Assembly (NCBI GenBank): GCA_035236585.1
Contig: CP141136.1
Location: 33,502,949 to 33,566,948, forward strand
Length of the DNA: 64,000 nt
Source of the DNA: Warburgia ugandensis
Taxonomy: Eukaryota; Streptophyta; Magnoliopsida; Canellales; Canellaceae
Direction: 5' to 3'
In this document: in pieces, positions 37,521-50,214 of the stretch
Position numbering within the stretch: the stretch's first letter is position 1
Layout of the letters: the number at the start of each line of letters is the position of its first letter
Program-made: the position numbers and the translations under genes
Notes under the pieces: model-generated
What the model was told of the DNA's origin: nothing
The model's database searches: none
Seen by the model: the letters and a program-made list of their open reading frames with translations, nothing else

Positions 37521-40064
37521 TGTAATGACCCCAATTTTTGTAATATTAAAATCCCATGAAAAGTTCAGTTTTGAAGATAAGGGCATTTTGGTCATTTCAC
37601 TATTTGCTTTGACTGAATCCAAAAACTTGGTCCTGAAAATGGTACCATTAGATGCATCTCGGAAAAAGGAATCCAACAAGACCAAAATCACCCAAAACGG
37701 AGTTAAAATGAGCAAGTTATAGCCCTTTGAAGATCAGGGGCAAAACTATAATTTTTACAAAAACGAATTTACTCTGCAAAAACACAAGGGCCCATTTTGA
37801 TACGGGCACCCTTCATCTTCAACCTCTAGAGGGTTCTATAATGGCGGTGATTGGAGGAGAAATCACCTCCATTCAAAGGCGGTGAGAGCCCCCTCCAAAA
37901 CCCTCTCATAGCTCTATAAATAGAGCTCTTGGGCGCCTCTAATGGCAGCCCAAAACGTTGAAGAAAACCCGTTGAGGAGCAATGACCTAGAGGGGAAAAC
38001 AAGGAGAAAAACCCAGCAACGAGCCAGGTATGCCCAAGATCCCTCAAAACCCATCTCCACCATAGTTCCAAGATCAATTTCCTTAGATTTTTGCATGAAA
38101 AACCATGCAAAATGGAGCCCTGGAGACTCACCAAGGACCCAGGGACGTTCCCTGGCCCACACTAGTTCGACAAGGTCGAACCAGGGTGTCCCGAGGATGC
38201 CCCAGTTCCCCAACGAACAGGACGTTCCAGTCGGAACGTCCCATGTCGACCCAGCGCGTCTGCAGACGTGCCTGCTGAGGCGCACACTACAGACGCACAG
38301 CGTGCTAGCTATGGGATTTTTCCATTCCTTAGGAAAGCTGGGGTGCACGACGCAGACGTGCAGCGCCCTAGCATTCCGTTTTTTCATTTTTAAGACGCCT
38401 ATGTACGTGCGACACTAAAACGCTTATAACTTGAGATATAGAGCTCTGATTGAGGTGCCGCAAAAGGCGTTGTGTCCGTGTCGATGACGCGGACACACCC
38501 AAACTATAAAATCCCTGATCAAGGCCCAATAAAAGATAAGCATGACCCTTGGAATAGGATGGTGGCGCGTGACCACTAGATCTTTGGAAAACTGAGGATA
38601 CCAAGGCCCAATTAGGACCTTAGGACACCCATAGGCATAGGGATGGACCCCTAATGCCTAAGTAATAAGACCAACCACTCTAAAACCCATAAAAGATAGG
38701 CTAAACTAACCTTGAGTCCCCAAACCATGTTTAGGAGCATACGAGGACAAGGGGTTAGTGCGACCTAGCCAGGTAGGTGCTCTATCGCTACTAGATTCTT
38801 TTAAAAGAACTATGATTGTTTTGCAAATACATAATTTAAGTATATGACTTGTTTAGCATGCATGTGACAAATGCTTTATGCATAAACATGTTTTGTATAT
38901 ACATTATGCATAGATATGTTTTGCAAACTATTGCATACATTGCATGATCTATGAGCATTAAGTTCTTGCAAAGATTGCATGTCCTTGAGGGTTGTCAAAA
39001 GACGCTGGAGTGCCGAGGGCCAGGCAGTTGTGAGGGACCCAAAGAGGACAGGTTTTGAAAAGAGGTTTTAGCTTATTTGATCTTATGTGATTTGGGCTAG
39101 TAAGCCCGTGGGTGCTATGCCGAGGGATTTGGGTTGGTCACCCGGCCTCTACCACTATTAGGTGGATGGGTACCACGCCCAAAAAGAGGCAAGTCCCTAC
39201 GTCGACTGCATGTGGTACAGGGGGCTACCACTGGTGTCACGGCACTGGGTTGACGTGTCATAGGCCCTGTGGAGGCTATGACTGAGTGTCCTCAGGTACC
39301 CAGGGACCACACGGCGAGGAGGTCGTGGGCATAGTGGACCCTATGGTTTATGGACTTATTTGCATTACATATGGCATGATATGAGGTTGGTTGACCATAC
39401 CATACTAAAGATCCATGAGTTGGATTCAATGAAGCATCTTATGCATATCATAATGTTATGATATATATGTATATGATACTTTCGATTTTGGATTATGTGA
39501 ATCCTTTAAGTCGTTAGTATTTTAGTTTGACAACGAATTTTTATATCGATATTGAACTTGACTATTCAGACATGCACAGGTTTTGGAAAGAGCATATGAT
39601 TTAAAACATCGCATGCATTATAAAGCTAGTAGTGATAGACTCCTACTGAGTATAGTATATACTCACCCTATCCTTAACATTTTTCAGGATAGTTCCACTC
39701 ATAAATAGAAGACGTCTCAGGAGATATTAGTGCTACGAGCAAGTGAATAAACGAAGGAGACAACTATACATGTGAGTAAACTCTCTACCCTTTGGACATG
39801 TATTTGTATTAATTTACAGTTGGACTGTGTGTTGTGACCGGAAAGAACTGGGGAAAAACATTTATGATTTCTGAAGTTTTTCAAAAACCACTTTGGTTGT
39901 TGTGAAGGCAAATGACACTTGGGGTTTTCAAAATGAGTTTAAAACTAAAAGGTCTTCCGCTGCATTGCATGGGTTTTATAAAATGGTTTTTAAATAGGGA
40001 TGCATCCCGCCTTAGGAATTAGATATTGCATTTAAAAATGCATAGGAAAACCCGGGTCGTCACA
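37521..40064 (+). mobile_element. Solo LTR, 2544 bp, with 5-bp target-site duplication
   Basis: Begins TGTAATGACC and ends GGGTCGTCACA. It is flanked by AATTT on the left (37516-37520) and AATTT on the right (40065-40069). The ends are imperfect inverted repeats, and the first 22 bases are almost the same as those of the 4.9-kb LTR at 21239, so both belong to one gypsy group. There is no PBS, PPT or coding sequence, so recombination between two LTRs probably removed the internal region. TATAAATA at 37915-37922 lies about 395 bp in. Overlapping open frames on both strands at about 37830-38600 sit in the GC-rich part after the TATA box and have no recognisable domain. Confidence 0.95.
37915..37922 (+). 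promoter_or_regulatory. TATA box of the solo LTR
   Basis: TATAAATA inside the symmetric sequence GAGCTCTATAAATAGAGCTC-like (GCTCTATAAATAGAGC). It is well placed for LTR transcription starting about 30 bp downstream. Confidence 0.7.
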
Positions 40065-40069
40065 AATTT

Positions 40070-42410
40070 ATAGCCATAATCTATCTAGTTTTTGAGTGAT
40101 TAAAGGTAAGATCCCTTCTAAATTAGGGTCAACCTAAGACTCCTAAATGAGACATCTTTTACATAGGAAAGTGAGTGGCTACAAGGACGAATCTACGAGG
40201 TGGACAAATAGGGTTCCAATGCATGATATGTAAGGATACATCTCAATGTGTTTTAAAGAGAAAAAAAAAAGGGTGGGCTAAATGGGGAAGGGTTTCAACT
40301 TGATTGGAGGAGAAAATAAAGGTGGGCTACCACGATTTTAGGGCAATTTCAATGCATGAGAGATATGAAGCCTTGTTGAGCATGACTTGGAAGGAGTGTT
40401 TTAATGTGATTTACAAAAGAGTAATGGGAAGAGATATGGAGCTACCTTTAATGTGATTGGATGAGCTTAATTAAGATGTTAGAGATGAGGCTTAGAAGGT
40501 GGGTTCTTTCCTATCTTTTAGAAAGAAAATCCACATTTTGAGATGGGAGAAGAAGGATATCATGCATGACTTATGGGAGAGAAAATGGAATGCATATTAT
40601 TTATTTCCTCTAAGGAGGGATACCTAGGCAGCATCCTAGGAAGTTTTGAGGGTTATTTGTGATTCATAAATAGGAGAAAAGGGAGGGATTCATCCATTCT
40701 AAAAAACCTAGAGCTTACACAAGGACATCATTCTTTGGAGAGAAGGGAGGTTGTGTGAGTAAAAGTGTATAGAAGAAGGAAGGCATGTGCGCATCCTCTA
40801 ACCTTTGGTAAGTAGGAGAGAGAAGAGAAAAAGAAGAAAGAGGGCTGCACATCCCCTTATTCTTAGGAACCCTTTTAGAGCTTTCACATTCACATCCTTT
40901 GGAAAGAAAAGATCCCTTGAAGAGGCTGTGCATGGTGGTGGTTCTAGTTTTGTTTCACATGATATCTTTGGTTGTGCATGGGTAAGAAATTCTTGAAGGA
41001 GTTCTGCACATTATATTGAAGGGAGAAGAGAACCTTGCAATGTTTCCATGGCAGACAAGAGATCTCTTCCATGTCCTTTTCCATAGAACTCTCTCTATCA
41101 ATCTAAATATCTTTCTATAACATCTCTCCATAAGCATCCATAGCAATCAAGGGGTGCACAACTCCTAAGTTTCTTCACCTTTCAGTCTATTTTCCTAGCA
41201 TCCAATAAAGATAACTTGTGCCTTATCTTAACAACCTTTCCATAGTTTTCTTCTTTATCATCAATCATCTATAGCCTCCAAAGAACCTTGTGCATCATCT
41301 AAGAGCACCAAGATGTCTTGTGCAAGGTGGTTTTCCTATGAGCACAATGTCTTGGGAGCTAGATTCCTTAGGACTCCTAGCATGTTGCTTGGACTTGGAT
41401 GAGTGGTTGTTCTTAAGTGTGTGTCCATTTGGGTGTTGTATTCCTCTGCTTGGTGAGTGACACCTCAAGTTAGAGAGCATCGTTTGGTAGATGATTGAAG
41501 GCAAGATTAGTGTAGAAGTTAGTTTGGCTTGGGCAAACTTGTAGAAGGTTTTTCATTGCATGACACTGCGAGAAGATTTTGCGACATCGACTTCAATTTT
41601 AGAGGAGTTTACAGTGACTTTTGCTCTTTTATTCATATTGTTTGCATTCTTGTAAGACTCTGAGATTTGGTTTAATGAAATTGTTCATCTTTTGTTTTAG
41701 TTGTTAGTTAATGTTATCTGATTAATTTTTACTTTAGATGTATGCTAGGCTTTATATGTTTTAGTTAGCTTTTCACTATTTTGTTATTCTAACATTAATT
41801 TTAATTAGAAGATTGTTCAGTAGTGGGTTTTATGTTAGTATTAGTCTAGAATTTTAAGACTTGTTTAGAATTTGTTCTTAGAATTAATTTCTAGTATAAT
41901 GTTAGAGTTTAATGTTAGTAGCTAAATTTTCACCTAAGGTTAGGATGAAACCACAGGAAAATAAGATATATATATATATATATATATTCATGTTTAAGTA
42001 TATGTTAGACTTAGGATTTTTAGATATCAACCTTAGGATAAGAAAATTAACTTACATAGTTAGTTTTCTTTTCATAGGAATTATGAGGTATTTCCTATAG
42101 TTTAGAAATTAATTATAGTATATTAATTAACTTGGTATATATAAATTCTCAGATAATGTGCGATTGAAAAAAATACAAGTTATGCTCGAAAAATATATAT
42201 TAAGTTAGGTGAATAACTAAACTTTAGAATTTGTTAAATTTACTTGTTCTAGTTTAATTGATAATTGTGGTTTTATTGATTATTTATCACTTATTTGTTG
42301 GCTGGGTTGAGATAGTTTAAAATTCTATAAATTTAAAGATTGAATCCTCATGGGATTGACCCATACATGCACTGTCTATACTCCAATAGATCCATGCACT
42401 TACTTTAAGT
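40070..42410 (+). repeat. Third copy of the repeat family seen at 2208-4332 and 4550-8010 (right end clear, left uncertain)
   Basis: The right-hand 250 bp resembles 7840-8010: a TTGGCTGGGTTGA stretch, then AATCCTCATGGGATTGACC and CATGCACTTAC at 42342-42402. Upstream is a purine-rich, gene-free region followed by T-rich sequence, the same layout as the other copies. An (AT)n run lies at about 41968-41989. The left boundary is not determined. Confidence 0.45.
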
Positions 42411-42779
42411 AAACATCACTTTCCTAAGAGTCCTACTAGGTAGGGAGTTACAGGACATTAACAGATTTAGAAAGTGGAAAGATAGAAAACATTAGGGAGA
42501 AGGAGTGGAAAGGATGGAAATTGTGGGAGATGAGTGGATATTTATGATTGGCTAGGAATCTAAGAGGAGAAATAAGAAGAGAGGAAAGGTGTGGGGAGAG
42601 GGAAGGATGGAAAGTTATAATTGGATGGGAGTTTGGGATAAGATAATTAAGTGGAAGAGGGTGAAAAAGAATTTGAGTGGGATAGAAAGAGGCTTAAAAA
42701 TGTGGAGTGAAGAGGAGGAGAGAGAATAGGAAAACATGGAGAAGAAGGAGTGGCCTTTTCAGACTGGGATTGTAAAATG
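42411..42779. other. Purine-rich stretch without a gene
   Basis: Strongly purine-rich plus strand (GGAAGGATGG, GAGAGGAAAG words). No open frame with a recognisable domain. Confidence 0.4.
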
Positions 42780-44280
42780 AGTTAGGATTCTTTTGAGAGA
42801 GTCCTAACTATATTAAGGAAAATTGGGAATCCATTAAAGGTTGGGCATCCCCTCTCTAATTTTCAAAAAGGTGTGACCCTTTGGAAGCATTAAAATATAT
42901 GGATTCCTCAGAAGTTGAGACTTTAGAGGGGCTTTCCTTATCCATTTGCATTTCTCTCAAAAAAGTGTTAACGTTTAGAAATAGAATTTCTATAGAAAAG
43001 CTATCTTTTTTTGTTTTCTAAAAGATGAAAGATTAAGAATGTAGGACTTTGATGTGGCCCTACTTGTTTTACAAATCCTTAAAAAGGGTTAGAAATAAAA
43101 CTCTTTATAAGAGACTTGAGCTTTGTGAAGTGTAGTATAATGGGACTCCAAAGTTGATCCTACTTATCCATTTTACTATCTAAAAGAATTTAAATCTTAG
43201 TCTAAAACAAAGTTCTTGAGGAAACTCCAACAATTTGGAAAAGTAGGACTTCTAAATGATTAAAATGCTTAAGGAGCCTTCCAATTGGGTCCCACTTATT
43301 CACTTATTTCCTTTTAAGATAAGGTTTTCAAAGATAAAACCAAATAAAAAATGGGTGCCCAAGCCATGTAGGTTGCTTTTTTAGGAAAAGAAAGAGTTTA
43401 GAGGAGATCGGGAGTCCTAGTGAAACTGGCTCAGCCTTCTCATTCTATCCTCTAATTAAAAATAGGTCTAGCAACAAAATATCTACTCTTATAACCAATC
43501 AATAAAGAATTTCAACACCTATAGGAGTCCTATATTTCCCTCTAAAAGAGTCTCCCAAAAAAAAAAACACTTAAAGGGTTTTAAGGATGAGGGACTCTCC
43601 CACGAAGAGTCTTAAACCTTTTTGAAGGTAGAAAAGCCACAAGGGGTGAATTTTTTTTATTGTTAATGAGTCCTACTTTTGGATAAAGGGGTCCCTATCT
43701 CAGATTATCAAGAAAAGTCCTAGGTCCCATAGGAGATTTTGAAGAATCTTTCTAAGGATAAACACCTAGACAACCAATTATATAGGACTCTCTTGCTCTA
43801 ATAAAGTCCTAAATGATCTCAAATTAAAACAAGCCCCATTGGGCCATTTTCTTTATATTGAGGGAAACCACTTATTTATGGGTCACATCTTGAATTATCC
43901 AAATAAGAATCCTATGTCTTGCAAAAAATCATAAGGGGTCATTCTAAAGATAGACATCTAGGATAACCAATCACGTCGGAATCTCTCTTTCAGAGCATTC
44001 TAAATGATTTTAAAAACCAAGAGAGCTCCCATGGTAGGTGTTTCTTTTATGGAGGGTACCCACTTGTTTAGGTAAATTAGTTCCCACTTTAGGTTATCTA
44101 AGAGGAACCCTAGGCTTCTAAGATACCTTTAAAAAAAATCTTAAATAAATAGGACCCTCTCTCTAAGAGAATCATAAAATTTTAGGAATAAAAGTCATGT
44201 CATCGGTTTTTTTTTCCCCTAAATGTGGGAAAGGAGGGTAACTAATAAAATTACCACTCCAACAAATATGTAAATTATTT
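42780..44280. repeat. Degenerate satellite-like array
   Basis: Two registers can be followed. From about 42930 to 43290 a landmark like GGGTCCCACTTATCCATTT recurs four times at roughly 105-125-bp spacing. From about 43510 to 44280 a longer unit of about 195-200 bp recurs, with landmarks AAGTCCTAGGTCCC (about 43713), GAATCCTATGTCTTGC (about 43907) and GGAACCCTAGGCTTCT (about 44105). Each is followed by ACACCTAGA.AACCAAT, an AGGACTCTCT stretch and a CCACTTGTTTA-like stretch. Units are strongly diverged and non-coding. Confidence 0.7.
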
Positions 44281-47200
44281 CATATACAAGTACTTCTAAT
44301 TGATCCAATTAAATGTTCAAGCCCACACACGCAAACAATGTGAGGATCTACCTTGATAAGAACCACCATTCTAATTGATTGTGTTGGACCTACAAGTGCT
44401 CTACCAATTTGAGCCAAAGAACCTAGATGAGATTTGTGCCAAACACTAGCATGTTACTATTTCATCTCAACTTGAGGAAGACTTCTTGGGTAGTAATATA
44501 TTTTCGCCATTGATTGATACATTAGCCCCTATGCCAATTTCAAGGAAGTGAATGATTGTCTTGGATTTTGCAATAGATAAAGACAAATGATAAATTTGTT
44601 CTATACTTTTGTGCCAATTGTTAAGTTATTTGCATCCTTCTCAAATGGCCAAAATACCCTTATATTTCATTTTGATTTTCTCTTGAGTTCCATTATTAGC
44701 AAACCTAACACACAAAAACTACTATGAGAAAAGGGTAGCCTAGTGCACAAAGCTCCATTGTATGTGTAGTCTAGGAAAGCGGTGAAGAAGCGGAAAAAAT
44801 AAGAAAAGTAGAAGCAGAAAAATAAAGAATGTTCAAAAACGTACCTTCTCTCCAATACTTCAGCCACACCATTCTTGTTTTATACCTTTCAAAATCATCA
44901 TCAAGCAAACCAATTTCTCCTACATTTTTTTTTTAAAAATTATCATCAAATACCAAGGTGGAGATGTAGTAAAGGGTTAGAGGAAGAACAAATTCCTCCT
45001 CCTTCGCTATCATATAACTATTGATTTTCTAGGTAATATTAGAAAATTGAAAGGATTGAAAACAAATAATCAGTTGTTGTATCTTAATTAGTAATTTCTT
45101 TACATATTTTGAAATTTGATTTTTTTCTTCTTTTTTCTAATGGGGGATGTTAGGATGTTGAGTTTTGTGTTGGGGTTGGTTTGAGGGTTTTGTAAACAAA
45201 TTATGAATTTTGAGTTAAATACCCCTTAAAATTATTCTTCATTGTTTACTCCTTGATGTTGAGTAATTTTTGCATGGAGCTTTGTGCTATGTACCTGCAT
45301 TAAAAGAAATTAAAAACACTAACTCTACTACTAATATTTCATTAGTGTATCCAGTTTGAGGGGGCTAAAACCTCCATGGATGCCACTTTGAAGGGAAAAA
45401 CCTCCTTCGAATAAATAAACTATTTCTTTTATCCTCAACAACACTCATAAATCACCTATTTATTTATAAATTTGGAATTGACTCTCTTCTAACAACCACC
45501 CTCTCATCAAATAACTACCAAAACTAGTTCACTGACCCATAATCATTCCATTACAATAACTACCTCGGTCATGCATGTCCCATACATGGTGTTATTCAAA
45601 TATTAAGATGTATAGGCATATAAATACATAATATTTTGCAAATTAGATAGTGAGTTGATGAGAAAATTTAGTGGTGATCAATGAGAATTTGATGGTAGAA
45701 ATTAGGGGTCTTGGTTTTGCTTTGGGTTTTAAGTTTGTTACGAAGAATGGAGAGAGAGAGAGAGAGTAGCTCCAAATTAAGGGTTGTTCTTTTTTCTTCT
45801 TTTTTTATGATAGCTCAATACTACCATCAAACTTTAAATTAACATTTATCTATTATGCAAAATAGACAAGTAGATCATATGCTTATAATTAGCAAGGGGA
45901 CTAATTTATCAATTTTGGGTGTTGAATATGTCAATATTGTTTCTAATGTTACTAATTAAGAGTCATATGTGTATAACTATGCACCCTATGACAATCCATA
46001 GAGCCAAGTGCATATGCATAATTTTACATACATGTGTTAATGGATCATATATTAGTCACATAGCTCATGACCACTTGCAGGAAGAACAAAATTTCAAAGA
46101 CATTTCTATAATCACCTATAACATAAGACAATAAACTATTATATTAGTTACTCTTCTGTTGGTAGTGCTTAAAGGCTTTTGCTGCAACTTCCTTCAAGTA
46201 TATAATAGGGATGGTAAGTTACAAGGACAATAATTATCACAACTTTGTCTCTACTGACAATCGTTAGTATAAATTACAATGAGAATAAAAGCTTGTACAC
46301 AAGAATCATACAAAAATAACAATAACTTACAAGATAAAAAGGCATCATACTATAGCTTACTTATCTCTTAAGAAGTCATGGGACAAAGCTTGGGGTATCT
46401 ATCAAGATACTCCTTTAGAAGATAGATGAAGCCTCATAGTGCAATGGTTCCTAACACTTCTATTTTCAAGAGTGAACTAAGTTATACTTAATCTTATGCT
46501 TAAAATTATTTACACTCAAATTTAGGTCATACTCTTCTCTATTAAATGAATGCCTTTAATAGTCAATAGATGAATTCACTAAAAAATTGTTCTAAATAAT
46601 CAAGAAATTAGATCCATCAAAATTCAAAAAATAATATTCCTTTTTCTCTATTTGTTCAAAACTCAACTAGTGCAACAAGTCTCCTAAAGAAATTTGCACT
46701 ATTTGATCTTAAGTCTCAGAGAGTACATAAGCTTGTCTTCAAATTTCAAGTCCCAAGGTTATAATAATCTAGAAATCACAAGTATTATGTCTCTAAAAGC
46801 TTAAAGAACTTGAAGACCATATAGATCTCAAAGAGCCATGATTGAGACAAACAAAGGAGAGCTCTCAAAGAGTCTCAATAGTCAAGAAACCATAGAGAAT
46901 GTAGAATAACCCCCCTTTCTCCTCTCTTAGACATGGATGGGCCCCACATAAACGAGATGGCGCTATTGTAATGTTGGGCCCTATCCATTGACCTACATGA
47001 TGCACATAAGTGGGGCCACCAAAAAACGCATATGCCCAACCCCATTGATCAAGAGAACTCTTCATTTTTTCCTTTTTGTTGTAAAGCAAAGAAAGGCAAG
47101 CCCTAATATAGTGAGACCTTTTCTCTTATTGAAACCAATATGGTACTATTATACCTTTGAACTTAAAAAAAATTTGCAACATAATCAAGCTAAATGATGA

Positions 47201-48883
47201 CATTAACTAGAAGTTGTCATTATCTCCACATTTTGATAACCTACTAGCTATATGCATTGAGTACCTGGGTAGAACTAATTTTTTCCTTGTATACATAAAG
47301 CCCACATTCTCACACTAGCATGACCATTGTCCCTATAAGTAGTTACAACATGTAAGTTAGTAATATAAAGCTTCCTTCACCAAAACTCTAAGTCTTGTGC
47401 TAAATCTAGCAATATTTTCAAACACTATACTTCCATATATTTGTTGCTACTTTTTATGAAGTTACTACATTTGTTAGGTAATAGAGGATTTTCAAGATTT
47501 GTCTAGTATAAGCATATATGTACATTGATGTAAAAAGGTTTGCTATCTTCTAACTATAATAAAAGATCAAAAATGTTGAAAATATGCTATCCTCTATCTA
47601 AATGGAAAAGGAAACACATCAACTAAAAGCATCAATACTAAAAAACCACAATTTTCATTTCATTGATACTGAACCCATGTTTATCAAATCCAAAGATTAA
47701 ATTTAGGAAGTAATTTCCTTTTTTTTTTCTTTTTTGTGAACTAAGGAGGAAATTTTGTCTTTGAAATAGTGTTACTCACTAAATTTCTTATGGTTGCAAG
47801 CCACATTAGAAGGTCTGCTTAAATCTTCTACACCAACAACAAAGGAACAATCAATGAAAAGCTATGAGTACTATTTAAACAATCAAAGATTTCTAGCACT
47901 TTCATTGTGTTTTCTTGAATGGTAAATTAAAATTTATCTAGGTAGGAATCATCATTGTTATTGTGTATTAACTAAGTTAATGAATGACAATTGATGTTAA
48001 TCTTCATGTGTTTCAACTAAAATTTTGGTTTTATGCAAGGGCAAGTTTGGCCTAAACTTCTTGACCAACAATCAACTTAACCCTTCATTAGATAGTTCTG
48101 TCTTCACTATGGAAACTCTCCCCATACACCAAACATAGAAAGAGGAAAGAGGAAATGAATCCAAGAGATTATATAGCCCAAGAACCACACTTAAGAATTT
48201 GATTCTTTTTCCCTTGTAAAAAATTCAACATGCACTAGTATCGAAAGCTTGCAATTTGATGCAACTGGAATTGAATTTCAAACTTAGGTTGAAGATATCT
48301 GGTTTTTCTATGTGCTTATTAATTGCTTGTTTAAATCACAAATGGGTTTTCACACATCGTGCATGTGTTTTAGTTTGGTGATTCTTTTTTTGGTATTAAT
48401 GAGGTGGTAATATTGAATTTCATGTGTGTAATTTTATGTATTGAGAAGCTATTAATGGAGATGACTTTTATGGCTTGATGGGGTCATTAACACATTATTT
48501 AATGAGGACTTCTTGTACGTAAGTTCATTCTTTCCTCTGCTGCTTATATATCGAAAATGGAGGACCAAGCATCTACTCGTCAATTAGGGGATGAATCAAA
48601 AGTGTAGAGGAAGATGACGACTCTGATCAGGAGCAAGTATATGATTCCCATAAAGATGTTGGCAGTAAAGGAAAGAGAAAAAGGAAAAATTAGCAGTACA
48701 AAACTAGTCACTTCAAGAAGATGACTTCCTTTATGTTTATATAGGTCAACTATGGGCCCACTAAACAATTTCTAATCCATTTAAGCATTGGTTGTTTCTT
48801 TTCACAAAAAGACCATTAGAAAAAAAAAAATAAGACTTACAAGAAACAACCACAAATATCTAAAATAATAATAAAATGAAATG
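44281..48883. other. 4.6-kb stretch without a recognisable gene
   Basis: AT-rich sequence. Open frames on both strands are short and show no domain that I recognise. A small (GA)n run lies at about 45750-45767. Around 48556-48720 a plus-strand stretch with acidic then KGKRKRK-type basic residues hints at a nuclear or transposase N-terminus but is interrupted by stops and too short to call. Confidence 0.45.
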
Positions 48884-49132
48884 AAAATTTTTACTTTACT
48901 ACCTTGAACTTGTCCAAAAATCTCACACGATGACCCAAAGTTTCAAATATTTCACATAAGAGCCCACTAGTTGAATGCAATCTTGCAGTTCATTCCATAA
49001 TAGATAATCAATTTCTAGTAGGGAGCCTTCTCACTTGATTTTTACATGTAATTTTTTAAGGGCAAAAACTTCATTTCTCAAATAGGTTTAACAGTATAAA
49101 AATTTTGGGTTTTTTATGTGTCTGCTACCTCT
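48884..49132 (+). repeat. Left terminal inverted repeat of a Pack-MULE-like element
   Basis: About 240 bp that pairs with 49968-50214 in inverse orientation. Aligned landmarks are TTACTTTACTACC/TTACCTTACTACC, ACATAAGAGCCCA, CATTCCATAATAGA and GGTTTAACAGTA. Identity is roughly three quarters by eye, with small gaps. Confidence 0.85.
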
Positions 49133-49179
49133 AGAGATTGCAGTTGTAGCTGAAGCTATGATCTATGGATCATCAACCA

Positions 49180-49800
49180 TTTGGCTTTGATGTACTTTTA
49201 ACATAAACCCCATATAAGAAATCAAGTAATCAACAACTAAGTGGAGCATACACCCATCTACTGAAAACCTTGCTTTGACAATATGTTGGTGGCGGAGGTT
49301 AGGATCTCCACTTCAAACTCGTGCATGCTTTGGCCAGATAATTGGGTGCGTCACCTAATTGCGACCTTGCCAACCGTGCCATGCCCAGTGGTGATTTCAC
49401 CCTTGTAGACTTCTTTGAACCCACCAATGCTGATCACAAGCTCCTCATTGAAGTTATTGGTTACTACAATGATCTTCACAAGCAAGAATTGTTTACAGGA
49501 GATCACTAAAGAGAGGTTTCTCACCTTGGGGTCTGTCTTGATGAAGAATCCTTCTTTTGCCTTTGGTGCCACAAGATAAGAAGAACCACAAGAGAGACGA
49601 AAAGAATACCACCGTTAATGCTTGCAATAACTGGAGATTCTTAAGTCCTCTCTTCGGGACAACTTGGTCGAGCCCAGAGTTTGAATGTCAGTACCAATTA
49701 CATGGAAATTTTCAAGCCCGTTTTAGATGGTATCATCGTTCTCATAATTGGCTTCTAAATTTAGATGAAGCTCAATCTGCAGTTCTAATGGATCGTTTCC
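49180..49800 (-). pseudogene. CrRLK1L (FERONIA-type) receptor-like kinase fragment
   Basis: Minus-strand reading gives a juxtamembrane and kinase N-lobe piece. It includes VVTNNFNEELVISIGGFKEV (counterpart of the ATNNF-type start and the glycine-rich loop), then VYKGEI, a KVAIR stretch with the ATP-binding lysine of subdomain II replaced by arginine, a stop, and SGQSMHEFEVEI. This order matches FERONIA/CrRLK1L kinases. Further upstream on the minus strand (about 49600-49800) a decayed stretch may be the end of the extracellular region. Stops and a degraded GxGxxG loop make it non-functional. The C-lobe is missing. It lies entirely between the inverted repeats, so it was probably captured by that element. 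Confidence 0.75.
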
Positions 49801-49967
49801 ACTAGGAATGTTGATAGCATAATCCTTCAACACTGCCAGTCTTCTTATAACTGTCTCCTGTCACATTAATCATATCAACTGCATCTTCTGCAATATGATT
49901 ATTGACAAGGATCTTGATTCTTGAACACCTGATGTTCATTCTCGAATAGTCTCTCTGTAGCCGTGAT

Positions 49968-50214
49968 CTTTGGAGGTAGAAGATGACATAAAAACCCTAA
50001 TATTTTGTACTGTTAAACCACTTTACCAAATGACCTTTTTTTCCCTTTAAAAAATTGCATGTTAAAATCACATGGGATGGCTTCCTACCAAAAATTGATA
50101 GTCTATTATGGAATGGACCACGGGGAGCACTTAACAATTAGTTGGGCTCTTATGTGAAACTTTGAGTCATCTTGTGTGAGTTTTTGACAAGTTTAGGGTA
50201 GTAAGGTAAATCTT
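49968..50214 (-). repeat. Right terminal inverted repeat of the Pack-MULE-like element
   Basis: Inverse partner of 48884-49132. The outer end reads GTAAGGTAAAT (50201-50211) and borders an A/T run. Confidence 0.85.

Larger units (their letters stand above)
48884..50214. mobile_element. Pack-MULE-like transposon carrying a receptor-kinase fragment
   Basis: Long inverted repeats (48884-49132 and 49968-50214) enclose about 835 bp, most of which derives from a host receptor kinase gene on the minus strand. No transposase is present. Long terminal inverted repeats around a captured gene piece are typical of Mutator-like Pack-MULEs, so that is the preferred class. I could not identify the 9-bp target duplication because both flanks are A/T runs, so a plain inverted duplication is not excluded. 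Confidence 0.65.

Noticed and set aside
37914..38418. Overlapping open frames of about 157 residues on both strands
   Set aside because: They lie in the GC-rich part of the solo LTR, overlap each other, and show no domain. GC-rich sequence has few chance stops.
48556..48720. Possible hAT/BED-type transposase N-terminus
   Set aside because: Only an acidic stretch followed by KGKRKRK is visible, with stops. No zinc-binding residues or dimerisation domain found.
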